A model generated the notes under the pieces. The model was not told where the DNA came from. It saw nothing but the letters and a program-made list of their open reading frames with translations, and did not search any database. Positions 1 through 13,438 of a stretch of 64,000 nucleotides of DNA are shown one piece after another. This DNA is from Ahaetulla prasina (Eukaryota > Chordata > Lepidosauria > Squamata > Colubridae). The position numbers and the translations under genes are program-made. The stretch covers positions 298,823,516 to 298,887,515 of the forward strand of contig NC_080539.1 in assembly GCF_028640845.1 (NCBI RefSeq), in the 5' to 3' direction. Numbering within the stretch: the first letter of the stretch is position 1; each line of letters opens with the position of its first letter.

Positions 1-188
1 GGCAGGGGAAGGATACTGTAAAATCTTCATTCCCACCCCACTCCATGGGAAGGATACTGCAAAATCCCCATTTCCTCCTGATCAGCTGGGGCTTGGAAGG
101 CAGAGAATAGAATAATTCTCTGAACTTATCAAAATTTCCATTACCGGTTCTCCAGAACTGGTCAGAACCTGCTGAAACCCACCTCTGG
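1..188. mobile_element. hAT-type non-autonomous element, cut by the window edge
   Basis: The stretch ends in an ACCGGTTCTCCAGAACTGG segment and a CCCACCTCTG terminus. Both match the right half of the complete element at 16116-16424, including the internal AAGGATACTG and GGAGGCAGAGAATAG blocks. The left terminus lies outside the window, so no target duplication can be checked. Confidence 0.6.
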
Positions 189-1423
189 AACAGAGGGAAA
201 AAAAGAACCTTACTGGTGGAGTAGAACAACATGCCATGGCTTGTCCTGAATGTCAAAAGTCACCAAGAACTTATACTTTTCGGCACAGCTGGGCCTGAAG
301 ATATAAACACCGCCTCCTGCACTCTTACTTTTAAATATGCTCTGACCTACTTTATTCCCAAGTCAGCAACATTCTTTTATGACTTCATCAATGACAACTT
401 CACAAGACTCAAAAAGGCTGAATAAGATCCAGCCTAGGGAGCAGGGGATAATGTGCCACTTTCAGGAGGCCTAAAGTTGGATTTCTGGCCTGAAAATGTC
501 TCTTTGTGGGGGTTGATTTATTTATTTTAATTACTACTATAGAACAGGCAAAGGCAGAATGTCAACAGCATTGTCTTAATCTGACATGGAGAACCCTTTG
601 ATACCAAGTAGGTACTATCATTGCCTTTCTATGTAAGCGTGCCCCATAGATGTAACAAATGTTCTTCCCCTGATGTAAAATGAAGAGGTCCTAGCACAAC
701 TGACAAAAATAAATACAAAAGTGAATGTTTTGATTCAGTAGGTCATTAAGCTTGTCTTCCTGGCTCCGTTTGTCTTCTTTCTTCCTAGCAGCCAGCCCTG
801 CTATGTCTCATCTTCCTGGAAGGACAGGTTTCCCTGGGGGATGGAAACCCTGTTTTCTCTCACAGAAGCGTCTGACATAAAACACAAGTCTATTTGGGCA
901 AAACATTTCAGCCCTGTTCTTTGCTGTAAAAGCTTTCCAAGTGGTTTTCCAGAATGAATTAAAAAATCCTCACTCTGAAATGTGTAATCAGAGAGATTCA
1001 AAAAAAGAAAAAAAGAAGTGTAAGAGAAGTAGAAAACAGTAAACCTGGGCCCAGCAACTGCTACCAAATCCTAATAAAGTCACTGGGATGGAAAAAGTCC
1101 AGGTAGAGGAAAAGCCCACAACATTGGTCCCTCAGCAATGCTGATGCTACGGCCTTGCCTCCTAGCTCTCTCTCTCTTCTCTGCAGCCTGATGAAAGGCC
1201 ACAGTAGGTCATTGATGGTGGGATAGTCCTTGGCTCCCACAGATGGAGTTAGTTGGTACGATGCAGTAGCTAGAGGGCTGGTTTGGAACTAGAAAGACCA
1301 TCCCAGCTGCCATTGACAATATGGCATTTTTCACTATACTGTGTAAAATGTCTTCTAGCCCCTTATGATTCCCTTTCCTTGTCGGCATCAATAGTTACAG
1401 ACAATGCCACTTCAACCATCAGA
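189..1423. other. Unannotated stretch upstream of TMEM229B 3' exon
   Basis: No exon with credible splice sites and no repeat that I recognise. Short open frames here lack homology I can name. It is probably TMEM229B intron or 5' flank, since the only visible TMEM229B exon (3467 onward) starts with a splice acceptor. Confidence 0.4.
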
Positions 1424-1820
1424 ACAGAACAGAATAACAGAGTTGGAAGGAACCTTGGAGGTCGTCTAGTCTAACCTAGCTGAAGCAGGAATTCCTATCC
1501 CATTTCAGACAAGTGGTTGTCCAACCCCTTCTTAAAAGCCTCCAGTGATGGAGCACCCACAATTTCTAGAGGCAAGCCTCCATTCTTCTCACCTCAGGAA
1601 ATTTTCCCCTTAGTTCTAGGTTGCTTCTCTCCCTGATTAGTCTCCATCCGTTACTTCCCACTCCCCCCTCAGGTGCTTTGGCGAACAGGTTGACAGCCCC
1701 TCAAACACTGGAAGGCTGCTATCATGTCACCCCCAGTCCTTCTCTTCATTAGACTAGACATGCACAATTCCTGAAGTCGTTCTTTGTGTCATAGCTTCCA
1801 GCCCTCCAATTATTTCCGTT
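1424..1820 (-). mobile_element. CR1/L3-type LINE 3' fragment, antisense
   Basis: Read on the + strand it begins AGAATAACAGAGTTGGAAGG and continues through the familiar snake CR1 3' region (cttaaaagcctccagtgatgg, cttctctccctgattag, ctatcatgtcaccc). Related copies lie at 14448, 18961 and 32346. The leading AGAATA-rich stretch is the reverse complement of the element's pentanucleotide 3' tail. It is 5' truncated with no coding capacity. Confidence 0.8.
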
Positions 1821-2147
1821 GCTCCATCAATAGCAGAGAACCATGTATTTCGGTGTTACTGAAGGGTTCTCTAAATATTTTTATTTTGGAGTTAATACAA
1901 ATCTTGCTTTGAGCAAGAACACGCTCAAGACAAAGTATATTGGACCTGAAATGAATCTTTGCACTGTATCTATATATGTGTATATGATTGTGGGTTGATG
2001 TTGAGGACAGTGGCTGATGAACATAGGCATAGATGGGAGGGATTTAATTTGGTCGAAACTGCTCGAAATCCATTTTATCATTGAGATTCTATGTTTCTAC
2101 CAGGCCATCTACAAGGCAGACAGTATCACTGCAGCCAAGTGGTTTAC

Positions 2148-2546
2148 AGGTATTCCTTGACTTACAACAGTTCATTTAATAACCATTCAAAGTTATAATG
2201 GTACTGAAAAAAAATGACTTAATGACTTTTCACACTTAACAACTGTTGCCGCATCCCCATGGTCACATGATCAAAATTCAGATGCTTGTCAACTGACTCA
2301 TATTTTTGAGGGTTGCAGTGTCCTGGGGTCATGTGATCACCTTTGCCGACCTTCTGACAAGCAAAATCATTGGGGAAGCCAGATTCACTTAACAATTGAG
2401 TTTCTAATTTAACATCTGCAGTGATTCACTTAACAACTGTGTCAAGGAAGGTCGTAAAATGGAGCAAAACTCACTTAACAAATGTCTCACTTAGCAACAG
2501 ACATGTTGGGCTCGGTTGTGGTTGTACGTCGAGGGCTACCTGTACT
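2148..2546. mobile_element. ~400-bp terminally inverted snake repeat, copy 1
   Basis: The left edge reads ACAGGTATTCCTTGACTTAC and the right edge GTACGTCGAGGGCTACCTGT, which are imperfect inverted copies. The interior carries recurring TTAACAACTG / CACTTAACAA motifs. Copies with the same edges lie at 10882-11270 and 16593-16976, with a diverged one at 14590-15030. This looks like a MITE family; the superfamily is not resolved. Confidence 0.7.
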
Positions 2547-3997
<1,451 letters not shown>

Positions 3998-4700
3998 ATC
4001 GTACTTTAGACTACACTAAGACTAAGCAATCTCTTCTGCCCCTTCATTAGAGACTTGGGATGATGGCCTCAACAGCAAAACCCCTGTTTCCTTTATGATA
4101 AACAAACCTCCTTGGTTTGGAGGTATGCATGAAAAAGTGGAATCAGTAGGTTTTCTATGAATTTTATTCTCTTTCTCTCTCTTGGTTCCTTTTTTTTAAA
4201 AAAACTGCAAGGATCATTGTCAACTACCTGTTGACTAGATAGTTTGACTTATAACTTACTCAGAAAACAGTCTGTGATCAGTACTTTATTATACCTGGGT
4301 TAGAAAAAACAAAAGGCTGGCTCAAATTGTTCAAATAATATTAGTAGATAGGCACAGATCTCCCCAGTTGACTTAGTGATTGGCTTATATTCCATTCAGG
4401 TGCTTGCTTGCAACCAATACCTCCCATGGGACCTGAGATGCTGCAGAGTCAAGGAAAAATCAATTTCTATTGAAAAAGCCCAACAAATGGCAGACTACTA
4501 TGGAGATAGAACTTGCCCTGTTGTGTGCATTCCTTAAGGCTTTTTTAAGTTGCACCACAGTGTATAGTATTATGGTGCTGGACATCCTGCTGAATTTCTA
4601 TAAAAATATCACTTTTTGAATCATCTATTCTGACGCTCACTAGAGAGTTTGTTTCCCACTCTCATGTACCTATTTTTTAAATAAAGAACTATTTTGCTGG
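3998..4700 (+). other. TMEM229B: TMEM229B 3' UTR
   Basis: Non-coding, moderately AT-rich sequence between the stop codon and the AATAAA at 4680-4685, followed about 18 bases later by a plausible cleavage zone. A longer alternative 3' UTR cannot be excluded. Confidence 0.6.
4680..4685 (+). promoter_or_regulatory. TMEM229B: Canonical polyadenylation signal AATAAA for TMEM229B
   Basis: AATAAA lies 683 bases after the TMEM229B stop codon, in tattttttaaataaagaact. It is the first canonical hexamer downstream of the gene. Usage is inferred. Confidence 0.6.
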
Positions 4701-6757
4701 ATAAAGTCAATCATTGCTGTACAACCTGCATTATAGATATGTAGGCAAAAGTAGGAGAAAAATGGCTAAAAGTCATCCTTACCTCCTCCTCCTCCTCCTC
4801 ACACTTTCTGGTGGAACTCAATAGGAGGGCTCCTTCAGAGCTGATTCTTGCTAACTTTCATTGTGACTGTTTACACATCATCCAAATCTTCTCTGGCTTC
4901 CTCCATGGGGAATTTTCTAGTCTCAGAAATCCAAGTGTCTATAAATATGGACTACTGACATCTCATTGAAATCTTTGTTTGATTCCTGGATTCATTGGGA
5001 GTTGGAATCCTGCAGGACAGACTCTTGAAAGGCCTGTGGTCAGTCTTTTTTGTATTGACCTTCTCAGCGCTGGTGTTCTCAATGTACAAATGGCAGAATT
5101 AGCAGTGCGGCAGTATCTCTTCATAAAGCTATTTCTGAGCAACAGTTGATGGTATCTCACTGTTGGCTGGGGAGGAACTTTGAAGGATCAGCCTTCAAGA
5201 TGGTCCAAGTGAGTGGAAAAATAGCACAAAAGGGCTGCATATATTTTGAGGTCTGGGACCAAAGTGAATGTCCCAAGAGAAATGTGTGGTAGGCAGGGGT
5301 GGTTAAAAACGAAATGGCAATGAACAAGAAGGGATTCTTTCGGCAGCCATCAAAAGAATCTGTTCTTTAGGTTCATAGAATGAAAGAGAAATGAAAAAAG
5401 GGAAGGGAGTCACTTGAACTAAATACATCCAATAGCTTTAAGAAGAAGATATGCTATCACTAGGCTTCTTGGACCAGAAAAGAAGACCAAATATCATTTG
5501 CATAGAATGGAATGCACTGAGACGGAATTGCACCAGCAATGGAATGGGCTTGTACTTTTGTGGTGGCAACACTTCTTTTATTTAAAATAAGACTGTCTTG
5601 TTGTTTGATAAACAACTGTTAATTTTTAACTACCTGGCAGTTATTGTATTGAGGATCTCCTTGCCTGATAGGTTAGGACCACCATTTGAAGAACTCTCTG
5701 CCCCCAGTTTCCACTGCCAGGGAACTCTGGGATTTCTACTCATAACCCACCTGATCGCAATAGATTTGGAAAGGTTGAGTTCTGTTCTAGGAACAACAAA
5801 ATGGGCAAGCTGCTACTCTGAGTAAAAGTTGTGTGGTCATGACTATGAACGAAGGTAATATTAACTTGATTGATATTTTCAGAGTCTGATTATTTTATTT
5901 CTTTACATTTCCCCACAGACCAGATATCCATTGCTGGTAGTGGATGAGCAGGAATATTAGCAGTGGAAGTATTCCCAGGTCTACCCTATTGTATTTATTC
6001 TCCTGACACACTTAACAGGATTAAACTTTGTAATTTATATACAACTTCTTATAATTCTTGCTTTTTTATTTTTAATAGCTTCTGATCCAAACTATGTTTC
6101 AGGAAAAGGAGGGACCATGAAGAGGAGAAACCTCTGTTATTAGCTCTGCAATGATGGCTATCTATACTAAAAAAATAAGATGATGGAGTGAATCATATTT
6201 TTTTACATGTGGCAGGAAATGGGCTACATTTGCACTTTCTGGTAACCATAATCTGTAACGCCTCGGAAAAGGCTAAAGACTTTCAGTCTTGCCATTACTT
6301 GAAGATATGTATTCTTGGTTCACTTGAAATCCACGAAATCATGCTACAGGGGTTAATAAATTGATGAGGATGATGTTATCCGTTCATTGTGTCTGACTTG
6401 TATTACAAATGCACTAAATGAAGGTTAAAGATAGTAAACTTACTGACTACAAAGGAGTTGGATTTTTGTGCTGGTAATACCATTTCCCTGCATTTGACAA
6501 TGCTGTAATACAATTCTGTATTCTTTAGGGTTTGGAGACTATAATTTGATTCTAAATGACCTGATGTTTCATAGTGGGTCAATAATTATGACATTTTGCA
6601 AACACGTTCCATTTTCCTCTGTTACAGCAGCACCTTCTAAAACTTACTTGATGTAATTTTCTTTGTGCACAAGTGTATCCATGCACAAACACAGAAAATC
6701 TGTATGCCAGAAACTAGGCTGAGCTATAATTATTAATATTGTTGGTGCAGAGATATT
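4701..6757. other. Intergenic stretch without recognised genes
   Basis: I see a short (CTC)n run near 4784-4801 but no exon and no repeat that I can name. Open frames such as 4963-5160 (minus) and 5598-5825 (plus) are short and show no family resemblance. Confidence 0.4.
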
Positions 6758-7030
6758 CTTTTTTTTAATTTGAATTTATATCCCGCCCTTCTCCGAAGAC
6801 TCAGGGCGGCTTACATTGTGTAAGGCAATAGTCTCATTCTATTTGTATACTTATATACAAAGTCACTTATTGCCCCCCCAACAATCTGGGTCCTCATTTT
6901 ACCTACCTTATAAAGGATGGAAGGCTGAGTCAACCTTGGGCCTGGTGGGACTCGAGCCTGCAGTAATTGTAATTGCAGGCAGCTGTGTGTTAATAACAGG
7001 CTGCATTAGCCTGGTGAGCCACTTCCCATT
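6758..7030 (-). mobile_element. tRNA-derived SINE, antisense
   Basis: Reading on the minus strand gives GCCTGCAATTAC, the AAGGTTGACTCAGCCTTCCA block, a GAGGACCCAGATTGTTGGGG block and the 3' end CTTCGGAGAAGGGCGGGATA followed by an A-rich tail (the T run at 6758-6768). It is the same family as 45405-45672 and 49905-50171. Confidence 0.8.
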
Positions 7031-7928
7031 CTTGAACCTGGTGTGTTTGAGATGCAGTGGACAAATCCCCAGGCAGCATATCTGGAGATACCAGGTCAGG
7101 GAATATTCAACATCCATCAGATAATTCATTGATAGGGTAAATTTCCTTTCATTCAATGCCAAATTCTCTCCAAGTTATCCTATTAGCCAGACTGTGCAAA
7201 TCTCATTTCTGGTCTGGAGGAAATCAACTTAATGTCAGCCAGAGATTTTTCGCTTTTATTTTATTTATGTTTCTTCTCTTTTTTCCCCTCAATTCAAATG
7301 GATGTGAGGGTGGTGGGAAAAAAACCAAACTACTGATGTTTTATTACTGAATTATTGATGACAGTTATATTATTGATAATAGTCGCCAAAAGGCAGTGGA
7401 GGATGCACTGGCATCTGAAATGCATAATAATGAAATAAATCACTTAAATTTTTGCTTGTATGTGTATCCTCCTCCATAAATTAAAATTGCCTGTTTAAAT
7501 TCACCAGCAATAAAAAAAAACTTGTGGTTTGTTCGTTTTGCCCTCTGTCACTTATAAAATGGCTTGTGATTTAAACGCTGAAAAATTGAGATGGACAGCG
7601 AATGTCTGTAGGTGATGAACTTTCTTATGCACACCCCAAATTCAAAAGCAATTCATCTTTTAAAAGGATAGAGAACCCAACAGTCTTGAATATTTAGTAT
7701 CTATATTTTGTTAGACAGCTGTCCTGTCCTCGTCCCGTCCTGTCAGATCAGTCTTCTCAAATGAGCTTCATTCAGATGTCCTGAATTTAACTCCTGTAAA
7801 TTCCTGGTCAGCATGGAAGCCTCTAAAAAACCTGGAATAAACACAAAAACTCCATCATCCTGTTTTAGTTTGGCATTGGGCATCATATAAAAAAGGCACA
7901 TTTTGTCTAAAATGTGTTAGGCCTGGAC
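7031..7928. other. Intergenic stretch without recognised features
   Basis: AT-rich sequence. I recognise no gene, RNA or repeat family here. A small cluster of gtcctgtcc repeats sits near 7720-7745. Confidence 0.4.
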
Positions 7929-8149
7929 CAGGGGTGAAATCCAGCAGGTTCTGACAGGTTCTGGAGAACTGGTAGTGAAAATTTTGAGCAGTTCGGAGAA
8001 CCGGCAAATACCATCTCTAGCTGGCTCCAGAGTGGGGTGGGAATGGGGATTTTGCAGTATCCTTCCCCTGCCACATCCACAAAGCCACACCGCGCTCACC
8101 AAGCCATGCCCACAGAACCGATAGTAAAAAAATTTGGATTTCACTACTG
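7929..8149. mobile_element. hAT-type MITE
   Basis: Begins CAGGGGTGAAATCCAGCAGG and ends GGATTTCACTACTG, imperfect inverted termini. It shares the tctggagaaccgg and ggaatggggattttgcagta blocks with 39545-39759 (same orientation) and, inverted, with 16116-16424. The flanking octamers GCCTGGAC and GCCTCAAG agree at only 5 of 8 positions, so the target duplication is eroded. Confidence 0.65.
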
Positions 8150-8575
8150 GCCTCAAGCTCACGGGGCTTCTAGCAGTGTGGAAAACGCTTCTACCATGTC
8201 ATAACCCAAGAGTCTTTCCTAATCTAAGGCTCACAGTGAGTCTCTGCCAGATTTTCCAGATGTTGTATTCGAAAAAAGTGAATCTGGTTGGTAGATTAGA
8301 TTTATATTTAATTAAAATTAAGTTAAAATATTTGAACACAGTGACTATGGCAACTTGAATTTAATAACTTTCCCATTGACTACATTAAAAAGTACAATTT
8401 TTGATCCACCTAAGATTTCAGCACTTCTTATAGCTCTGAATTAGAGATATTCTATTTTGGAGACATTTTGTTGTTCCAGCATGACTTAACTTTTAGTTAA
8501 CTTTTAATTTAGATAACTTTCACTGTAAATAGGGGAAGTTTTTTCTGAATATATCAGCATGAAAATGATTCAGAC

Positions 8576-9427
8576 CAGTGGTGGGTTTCAAATTTTTTTA
8601 CTACTGGTTGTGTGGGATTGACTTGCTTGGTGGGCGTAGCTTGGTGGTCATATGACTGAGTGGGCATGACCAACTTGATGTCACATGACCACTCCATCTA
8701 GCCACGCCCACAGAAAAGGTAGGATTTTTTTTTAAATTTCTACCTATCTACTTATTTTTCTGCCCAGGCCTGGCCTAATCTATCAAAGGCCTCCTCCTGC
8801 ATGCCACCCCACCCTCCCTTCACAAGTCACTTGCATTGCCCCATTTTCCCTCCTTCAGTGGCCCCGGCCCTAGCCCCGCTTCCTCCCCCCCACCTCCTCT
8901 TTCTTTGGGCTGCTTACCTTCCTCCCACAATGGCTGATCTGGAGTCCAGAAGGCAAGCTGACCTCCGATAGTTTTCGGCAGCCTCCAGCCAGCTGCCACT
9001 CCTGGGAAGCATCTGACAAAGAGGCGGTAGCTGGGAGGCTTCTTGCAGTTGCATTGAAAAAGAAAAAGTGTCATCTCAGACTGACTCAGCAGGCAATAGG
9101 ATGTGCGTGCTTGGCTGGCGTGAAGAACAATGGCAGTGGCTTTTTTGGAGACCTCCAGTAGTTTTCAGCGGCCTGCAACCAACCGCCACAGCCACAAAGC
9201 TGGGAAGTCTTTTTTTCCCCAATGTGACTGTGAGAAGCCTCCCAGAAGCCACGTCTTTGGCAGACACTTCCCGGCAGTGGTGCGGGTGGCCGGGGCAAGC
9301 GACCAGTGACTGGGCTACCGGTTCGGGGGCATGGCCAGCTAGTGGTCACTACCGGTTCAGTGACCCAGGCCAAATTACCGCTACCAGTTCACCCGAACAG
9401 GTGCGAACCGGTAGAAACCCACCACTG
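8576..9427. mobile_element. Non-autonomous hAT transposon, 852 bp, with exact 8-bp target duplication
   Basis: Termini are CAGTGGTGGGTTTCAAA and GGTAGAAACCCACCACTG, inverted copies starting with the CAG typical of hAT elements. They are flanked by the perfect duplication ATTCAGAC at 8568-8575 and 9428-9435. The interior is much more GC-rich than its surroundings and has no intact transposase. Overlapping open frames on both strands (for example 9068-9517) are by-products of this GC-rich filler. The termini match the shorter element at 16116-16424. Confidence 0.85.
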
Positions 9428-9435
9428 ATTCAGAC

Positions 9436-10708
9436 CTTCTTCAGAAGTTTTCTTTTCAGAGTGCTTCCTAATATGCAGAGAAGTAAACAGAAGTCAACAG
9501 AAAATATATTAACGTAAATCAAATCAAACAACAAGCATTTTGGTCTCTGATTTGTCAAAATGTACAAAATGAACCATCTTATATTTCACTAGAATAAAAT
9601 ATGTTAAAATTTGCTTTCACTCTGCTGACCTGCTTGGAACATTGCGGAATAATCAAACTTCCTCCATACCTTAAAAAAAAAGAATGCCAGCCAAGCATAA
9701 CGGTATTAAAAAATGCATTTAATCTAAATACAGTTAGTACTTATTTGCTTTATCCATTTGCATGGAGCTGCCCATGTCAAAAACATCTCAAAATGGTATA
9801 TGAACATTTTTGACAAAGCATAATTAATACCAAATTATATAGACTAATTACAGACATTTTAATATTTCAAAAGATGAATATTTTTTAAAAATCCATTCAC
9901 AAAACTGAAGGTCTGGATGTTGGAGTAAGGATTCAAAAGGTTTCTGAAATGCACCGAAGGCTGATGCCTTTGGACATAAAAAATACGACCACATTTGGAA
10001 GAAGAAGAGAGCATTTCTATAGTCTATCTCAAAAGCAACAGAGAGACATAACACAATTTCAAGAAGCCTCTTGCCCAGACAGGTGAGGTTGGAGAATACT
10101 TTCAAGCTATAAATACACGGATTATCTGAGACTTTTCTCATACATCAGCTGTCAACTTTGCATTCACATTTTGTGCTACCATGGGTCCCTCAGAATGTGT
10201 CAGATAGACCATTTTAATGACAGATCTTATCAGTCCCTGTGGTTGTCTCAGAATTAGTACATTTTTAAATATAAGTATACAATTTAAAATTTAGTTAAAA
10301 TATTAATTACTGCCACATGATTTTCATGCCTTGTCAAGGATATGACAATTAGTTCTGGGCTAATATAGAAAGTTCTAGAGGCCCAAGGTAGGCCTTCCCA
10401 ATGGGTTCCATATGGATGAAAAAGTTTAAGCATCTGGCATAGCCGGGCTATGGAGTAAAAAAAGATGAGGGTCACATGGCCACTTCTTTCTCGCTGTGAC
10501 CACAGCAGTGGAGATTGGGCTCCTATGAGACTCTCCTTGCGTCAGTGACCCAAAATAGGCCTTTCCCTCTTGTCTTCAACCTCCTGCACTCACAGCCCTC
10601 TCACTGTAAAAAATGGTAAAACAAAAAAGTCAATATGGCAACTACAGCAGTTAAGCTCTGCATTTTTTGGTCTGCTCTGCAACTATCTTCATTAACCTCA
10701 AGAATGCC
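9436..10708. other. Intergenic stretch without recognised genes
   Basis: AT-rich sequence lacking recognisable exons or repeats. Short open frames (9601-9813, 9848-10141) have no detectable family signature by eye. Confidence 0.4.
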
Positions 10709-10716
10709 TACTAGAG

Positions 10717-10849
10717 CAGGGGGCCCCAACCCTGGCAACTTTAAGCCTAGCAGACTTCAACTCCCAGAATTCCCCAGCCAGCAGATGGCTGGGGAATTCT
10801 GGGAGTTGAAGTCCGCCAGGTTTAATGTTGCCAGGGTTGGAGACCCCTG
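10717..10849. mobile_element. Palindromic hAT-type MITE, 133 bp
   Basis: The element is almost entirely a palindrome. The arm acttcaactcccagaattcc is followed, after a short loop, by its complement ggaattctgggagttgaagt. Outer ends are CAGGGGGCCCC and GGAGACCCCTG. Flanking octamers TACTAGAG (10709-10716) and CACTAGAG (10850-10857) agree at 7 of 8 positions. Same family as 21416-21532. Confidence 0.85.
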
Positions 10850-10881
10850 CACTAGAGGACAGCAGAAATATTTTTCTTGTA

Positions 10882-11270
10882 CAGGTGGGTCCTTGACTTA
10901 CAGCCACCATTGAGCCCAAAATTTATGTTGCTAAGTGAGACATTAAATGAATTTTGTCTCATTTTGTGACTCTTCTTGCCACAGTTGTTAAGTGAATCAC
11001 TGCAGTTGTTAAGTTAGTAACATGGTGGTTAAATGAATCTGGCTTCCTGATTGCTTGTCAGAAGGTCACAAACGGTGATCACATGATCCCAGGTGATCTG
11101 CGACTGTCATCAATATGACTCAGTTGTCAAGCATCTGAATTTTGATCACGTGACTATGGGGATGCTACAGCAGTCATAAGTGTGAAAAATGGTCATAAGT
11201 CACTTTTTTCAGTGCTATTGTAACTGCGAGTGGTCCCTAAATGAACTATTGTAAGTCGAGGACTACCTAT
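10882..11270. mobile_element. ~400-bp terminally inverted snake repeat, copy 2
   Basis: Edges CAGGTGGGTCCTTGACTTAC and GTAAGTCGAGGACTACCTAT are inverted copies. It contains cacagttgttaagtgaatca, ggtgatcacatgat and atggggatgctac blocks shared with copies at 2148-2546 (inverted) and 16593-16976. Confidence 0.75.
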
Positions 11271-11652
11271 ATATTTTGATTGCCTTCTAATGGGCTTCTG
11301 GAGTTTTGCATCCCCATACACAAATTAAATGACCAGCTTTTTTGTAATGTAGAGCAAGAAATGGAGGCAAGGATTACCTCAGCAGGCATCCTGTGCATGT
11401 TAGCCCCATATGGCACTGTTTCTGTTTTTACTGTTCCTAAGGATTCTATATTGAGATCAGCACTACAGCTATAAGTAGTAGTATAATCCCCATTTGAAAT
11501 GTTCAGGTAAACTTCTGTTTAAAATTGCCAGCAAGTAGGTATATTAATACCCTCACTAAGATTATTGCCATGAAAAATATGGATTGCTTATATTTTCTTC
11601 CCCCCGCCTTTTTTTATGATAGCAATAGCATTTAGGTTTATATATGTCCTCT
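11271..11652. other. Intergenic stretch, nothing recognised
   Basis: Short AT-rich sequence between two mobile elements. No gene or repeat identified. Confidence 0.4.
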
Positions 11653-11927
11653 TGCCACTTCACCCTTCACAGGGTGCCTGTGGTGGCCCAAGCGCTCTGC
11701 CAGCAAAAATGGGCTCCTGAGCTCCATTTCGGCTGCGACAGCCTCCTGCAACCCTCTGCCAATGAAAAGGGAGCTCGAGTGGGCTGCACGTATTCCTCTG
11801 AGGTCCATTTTCACTGGCAGACACACTGCAGGCCAGTTCTTCACTGTTTCCAGGGTGGCCCCTCGGACCAGATCTAAGCACCCTGCGAGCTGGATCCGAC
11901 CCCCGGGCCTTGATTTTGACACTCCTG
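11653..11927. mobile_element. hAT-type element fragment
   Basis: Ends in gggccttgattttgacactcctg, the inverted form of the CAGGTGTCAAACTCAAGGCC terminus seen at 47058. The GC-rich interior (tctgccagcaaaaatgggct) resembles the interior of 47058-47436 in opposite orientation. The other terminus is not evident. Confidence 0.55.
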
Positions 11928-11944
11928 CTCTATGCAGTTTACAA

Positions 11945-12075
11945 TGTTGAAACATTATTTGCATATTTCCCCCAACAATCTGGGTTATTATTTTACCAAT
12001 CTTGGAAGGGTGGAAGGCTGAGTCAACTATGTGAGCCCTGTCGGGGTCAAACTCCAGATTACAAATGGCGGTCAA
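11945..12075 (-). mobile_element. Truncated tRNA-derived SINE, antisense
   Basis: Contains cccccaacaatctgggt, aagggtggaaggctgagtca and a weak promoter-box remnant (gtcggggtcaaactcc). These match the inverted middle of the SINE family at 45405-45672, and both ends are eroded. A 60-base remnant of the ~400-bp inverted repeat (ttgtaaatcgaggactac) follows at about 12200-12262. Confidence 0.6.
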
Positions 12076-12262
12076 ATAATTGCAGGGGATTTGGCGTAAA
12101 TATGAACAAGTTGCCAAGTGCCAGAAATGCAGTTATGTAACTGTGGGGATGGCGGGGGCAATCATTTACAATAGCCAGAAGCCATAAAACGTCTACTCTG
12201 TTAGATGAAAGATATGAAAGATCATTAAATGGCAGGTTGTAAATCGAGGACTACGTGTGTTC

Positions 12263-12585
12263 TTTGTCATGTTTAAATATTTTAAAAGGGCTGGCTCTCC
12301 ATCTTATGATGTAGTTTTAAAATGGGATTATTTTTGTGGGTTTGTTATCATATTTGGGTTTCATATCCATAGGTTTGTTAATATTCCAATACAAGAATCA
12401 ATATGGTCTAAAGATGTAAGTGTAGCTTTAAATTAGATTAATTATCAGAAGAATAATCAGTAGTAAGGCAATCCAAAATAAGACACTGCATCACTTGTAG
12501 ACAGAGATTAAATTATGTTTATGATAACATGTATGGACTCAAGTGTAAATATGAAAAATCTGTTCTACATCCGCAAATTACATCA
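12263..12585. other. Intergenic stretch, nothing recognised
   Basis: AT-rich sequence with no gene or repeat that I can support. Confidence 0.4.
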
Positions 12586-13020
12586 CATTATTTATTTATT
12601 TATTATTTATTTATTTAATCATATTTATATACCGCCCTATCTCCCGAAGGACTCAGGGCGGTTCACAGGCACTTAAAAAACACATAAATACAATATAAAA
12701 GCAATTAAAAAACTTATTCTAAAAGCCCGTTAATTAAAATATAAAAATAAAACCCAATTAAAACCATAAATTTAAAATCTAGCTCAGTCCTGCACAATTA
12801 AATAAGTATGTTTTAAGCCCGCGGCGGAAGGTCCGAAGGTCCGGAAGCTGACAAAGTCTGGGGGGTAGTTCGTTCCAGAGGGTGGGAGCCCCCACAGAGA
12901 AGGCCCTTCCCCTGGGCGTCGCCAGACGACATTGCCTCGCTGACGGCACCCTGAGGAGACCCCCTCTATGAGAGCGCACGGGTCGGTGAGAGGTATTCGG
13001 TAGCAGTAGGCGGTCCCTAC
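12586..13020 (-). mobile_element. L2-type LINE 3' end, antisense
   Basis: On the minus strand, residues such as RGRAFSVGAPTLWNELPPRL and FRRGLKTYLFN (12979-12779) match the C-terminus of squamate L2 ORF2. They are followed by a 3' UTR with gaaccgccctgagtccttcg, ggcggtatataaat and an (AATA)n tail. A matching 3' UTR tail appears in sense at 36454-36570. It is 5' truncated. Confidence 0.85.
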
Positions 13021-13375
13021 ATTCAATAAATATTATTTATTGTTGCCTATAGACTTTGCTGATGGGTTACAGTGGAGGACAGAAGACTAAAGTAAGCCCA
13101 TTCTGCTTGACCAAACACATTTATACTAAAGATTTTTTGGCAAAAAGATGCTGCCATTATTCCAAGGAGTGAAAACAAAATTAAATAGAATTTTGCCTAC
13201 TTTTTAAAAATTGAGATTTTTATATTCAGGATTTTGGCTTGAATTTAAACAAATGCAGTGACAATTGTATATGTGTGAAGACATTCTTCAAAACATGAGT
13301 CCTTGAAGATTGTGATGTTATGACCAGAGTTGGTTCAGCAAATCTAAGCCATGAAGACCAGAACAAGACAGAGAA

Positions 13376-13438
13376 TTCTAGACCGGCAATGACATTAATT
13401 AATTTTATTCTAGACCGGCAATGACATTATTAATTTTA
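13376..13438. repeat. Two-copy 32-bp tandem duplication
   Basis: The unit beginning ttctagaccggcaatgacat occurs at 13376-13407 and again at 13408-13438. The second copy lacks a few bases of the attaatt stretch. It is a local slippage duplication with no evident function. Confidence 0.85.

Noticed and set aside
11638..12117. 159-codon minus-strand open frame
   Set aside because: Runs through a hAT-like fragment and a SINE fragment; protein text reflects repeat DNA only.
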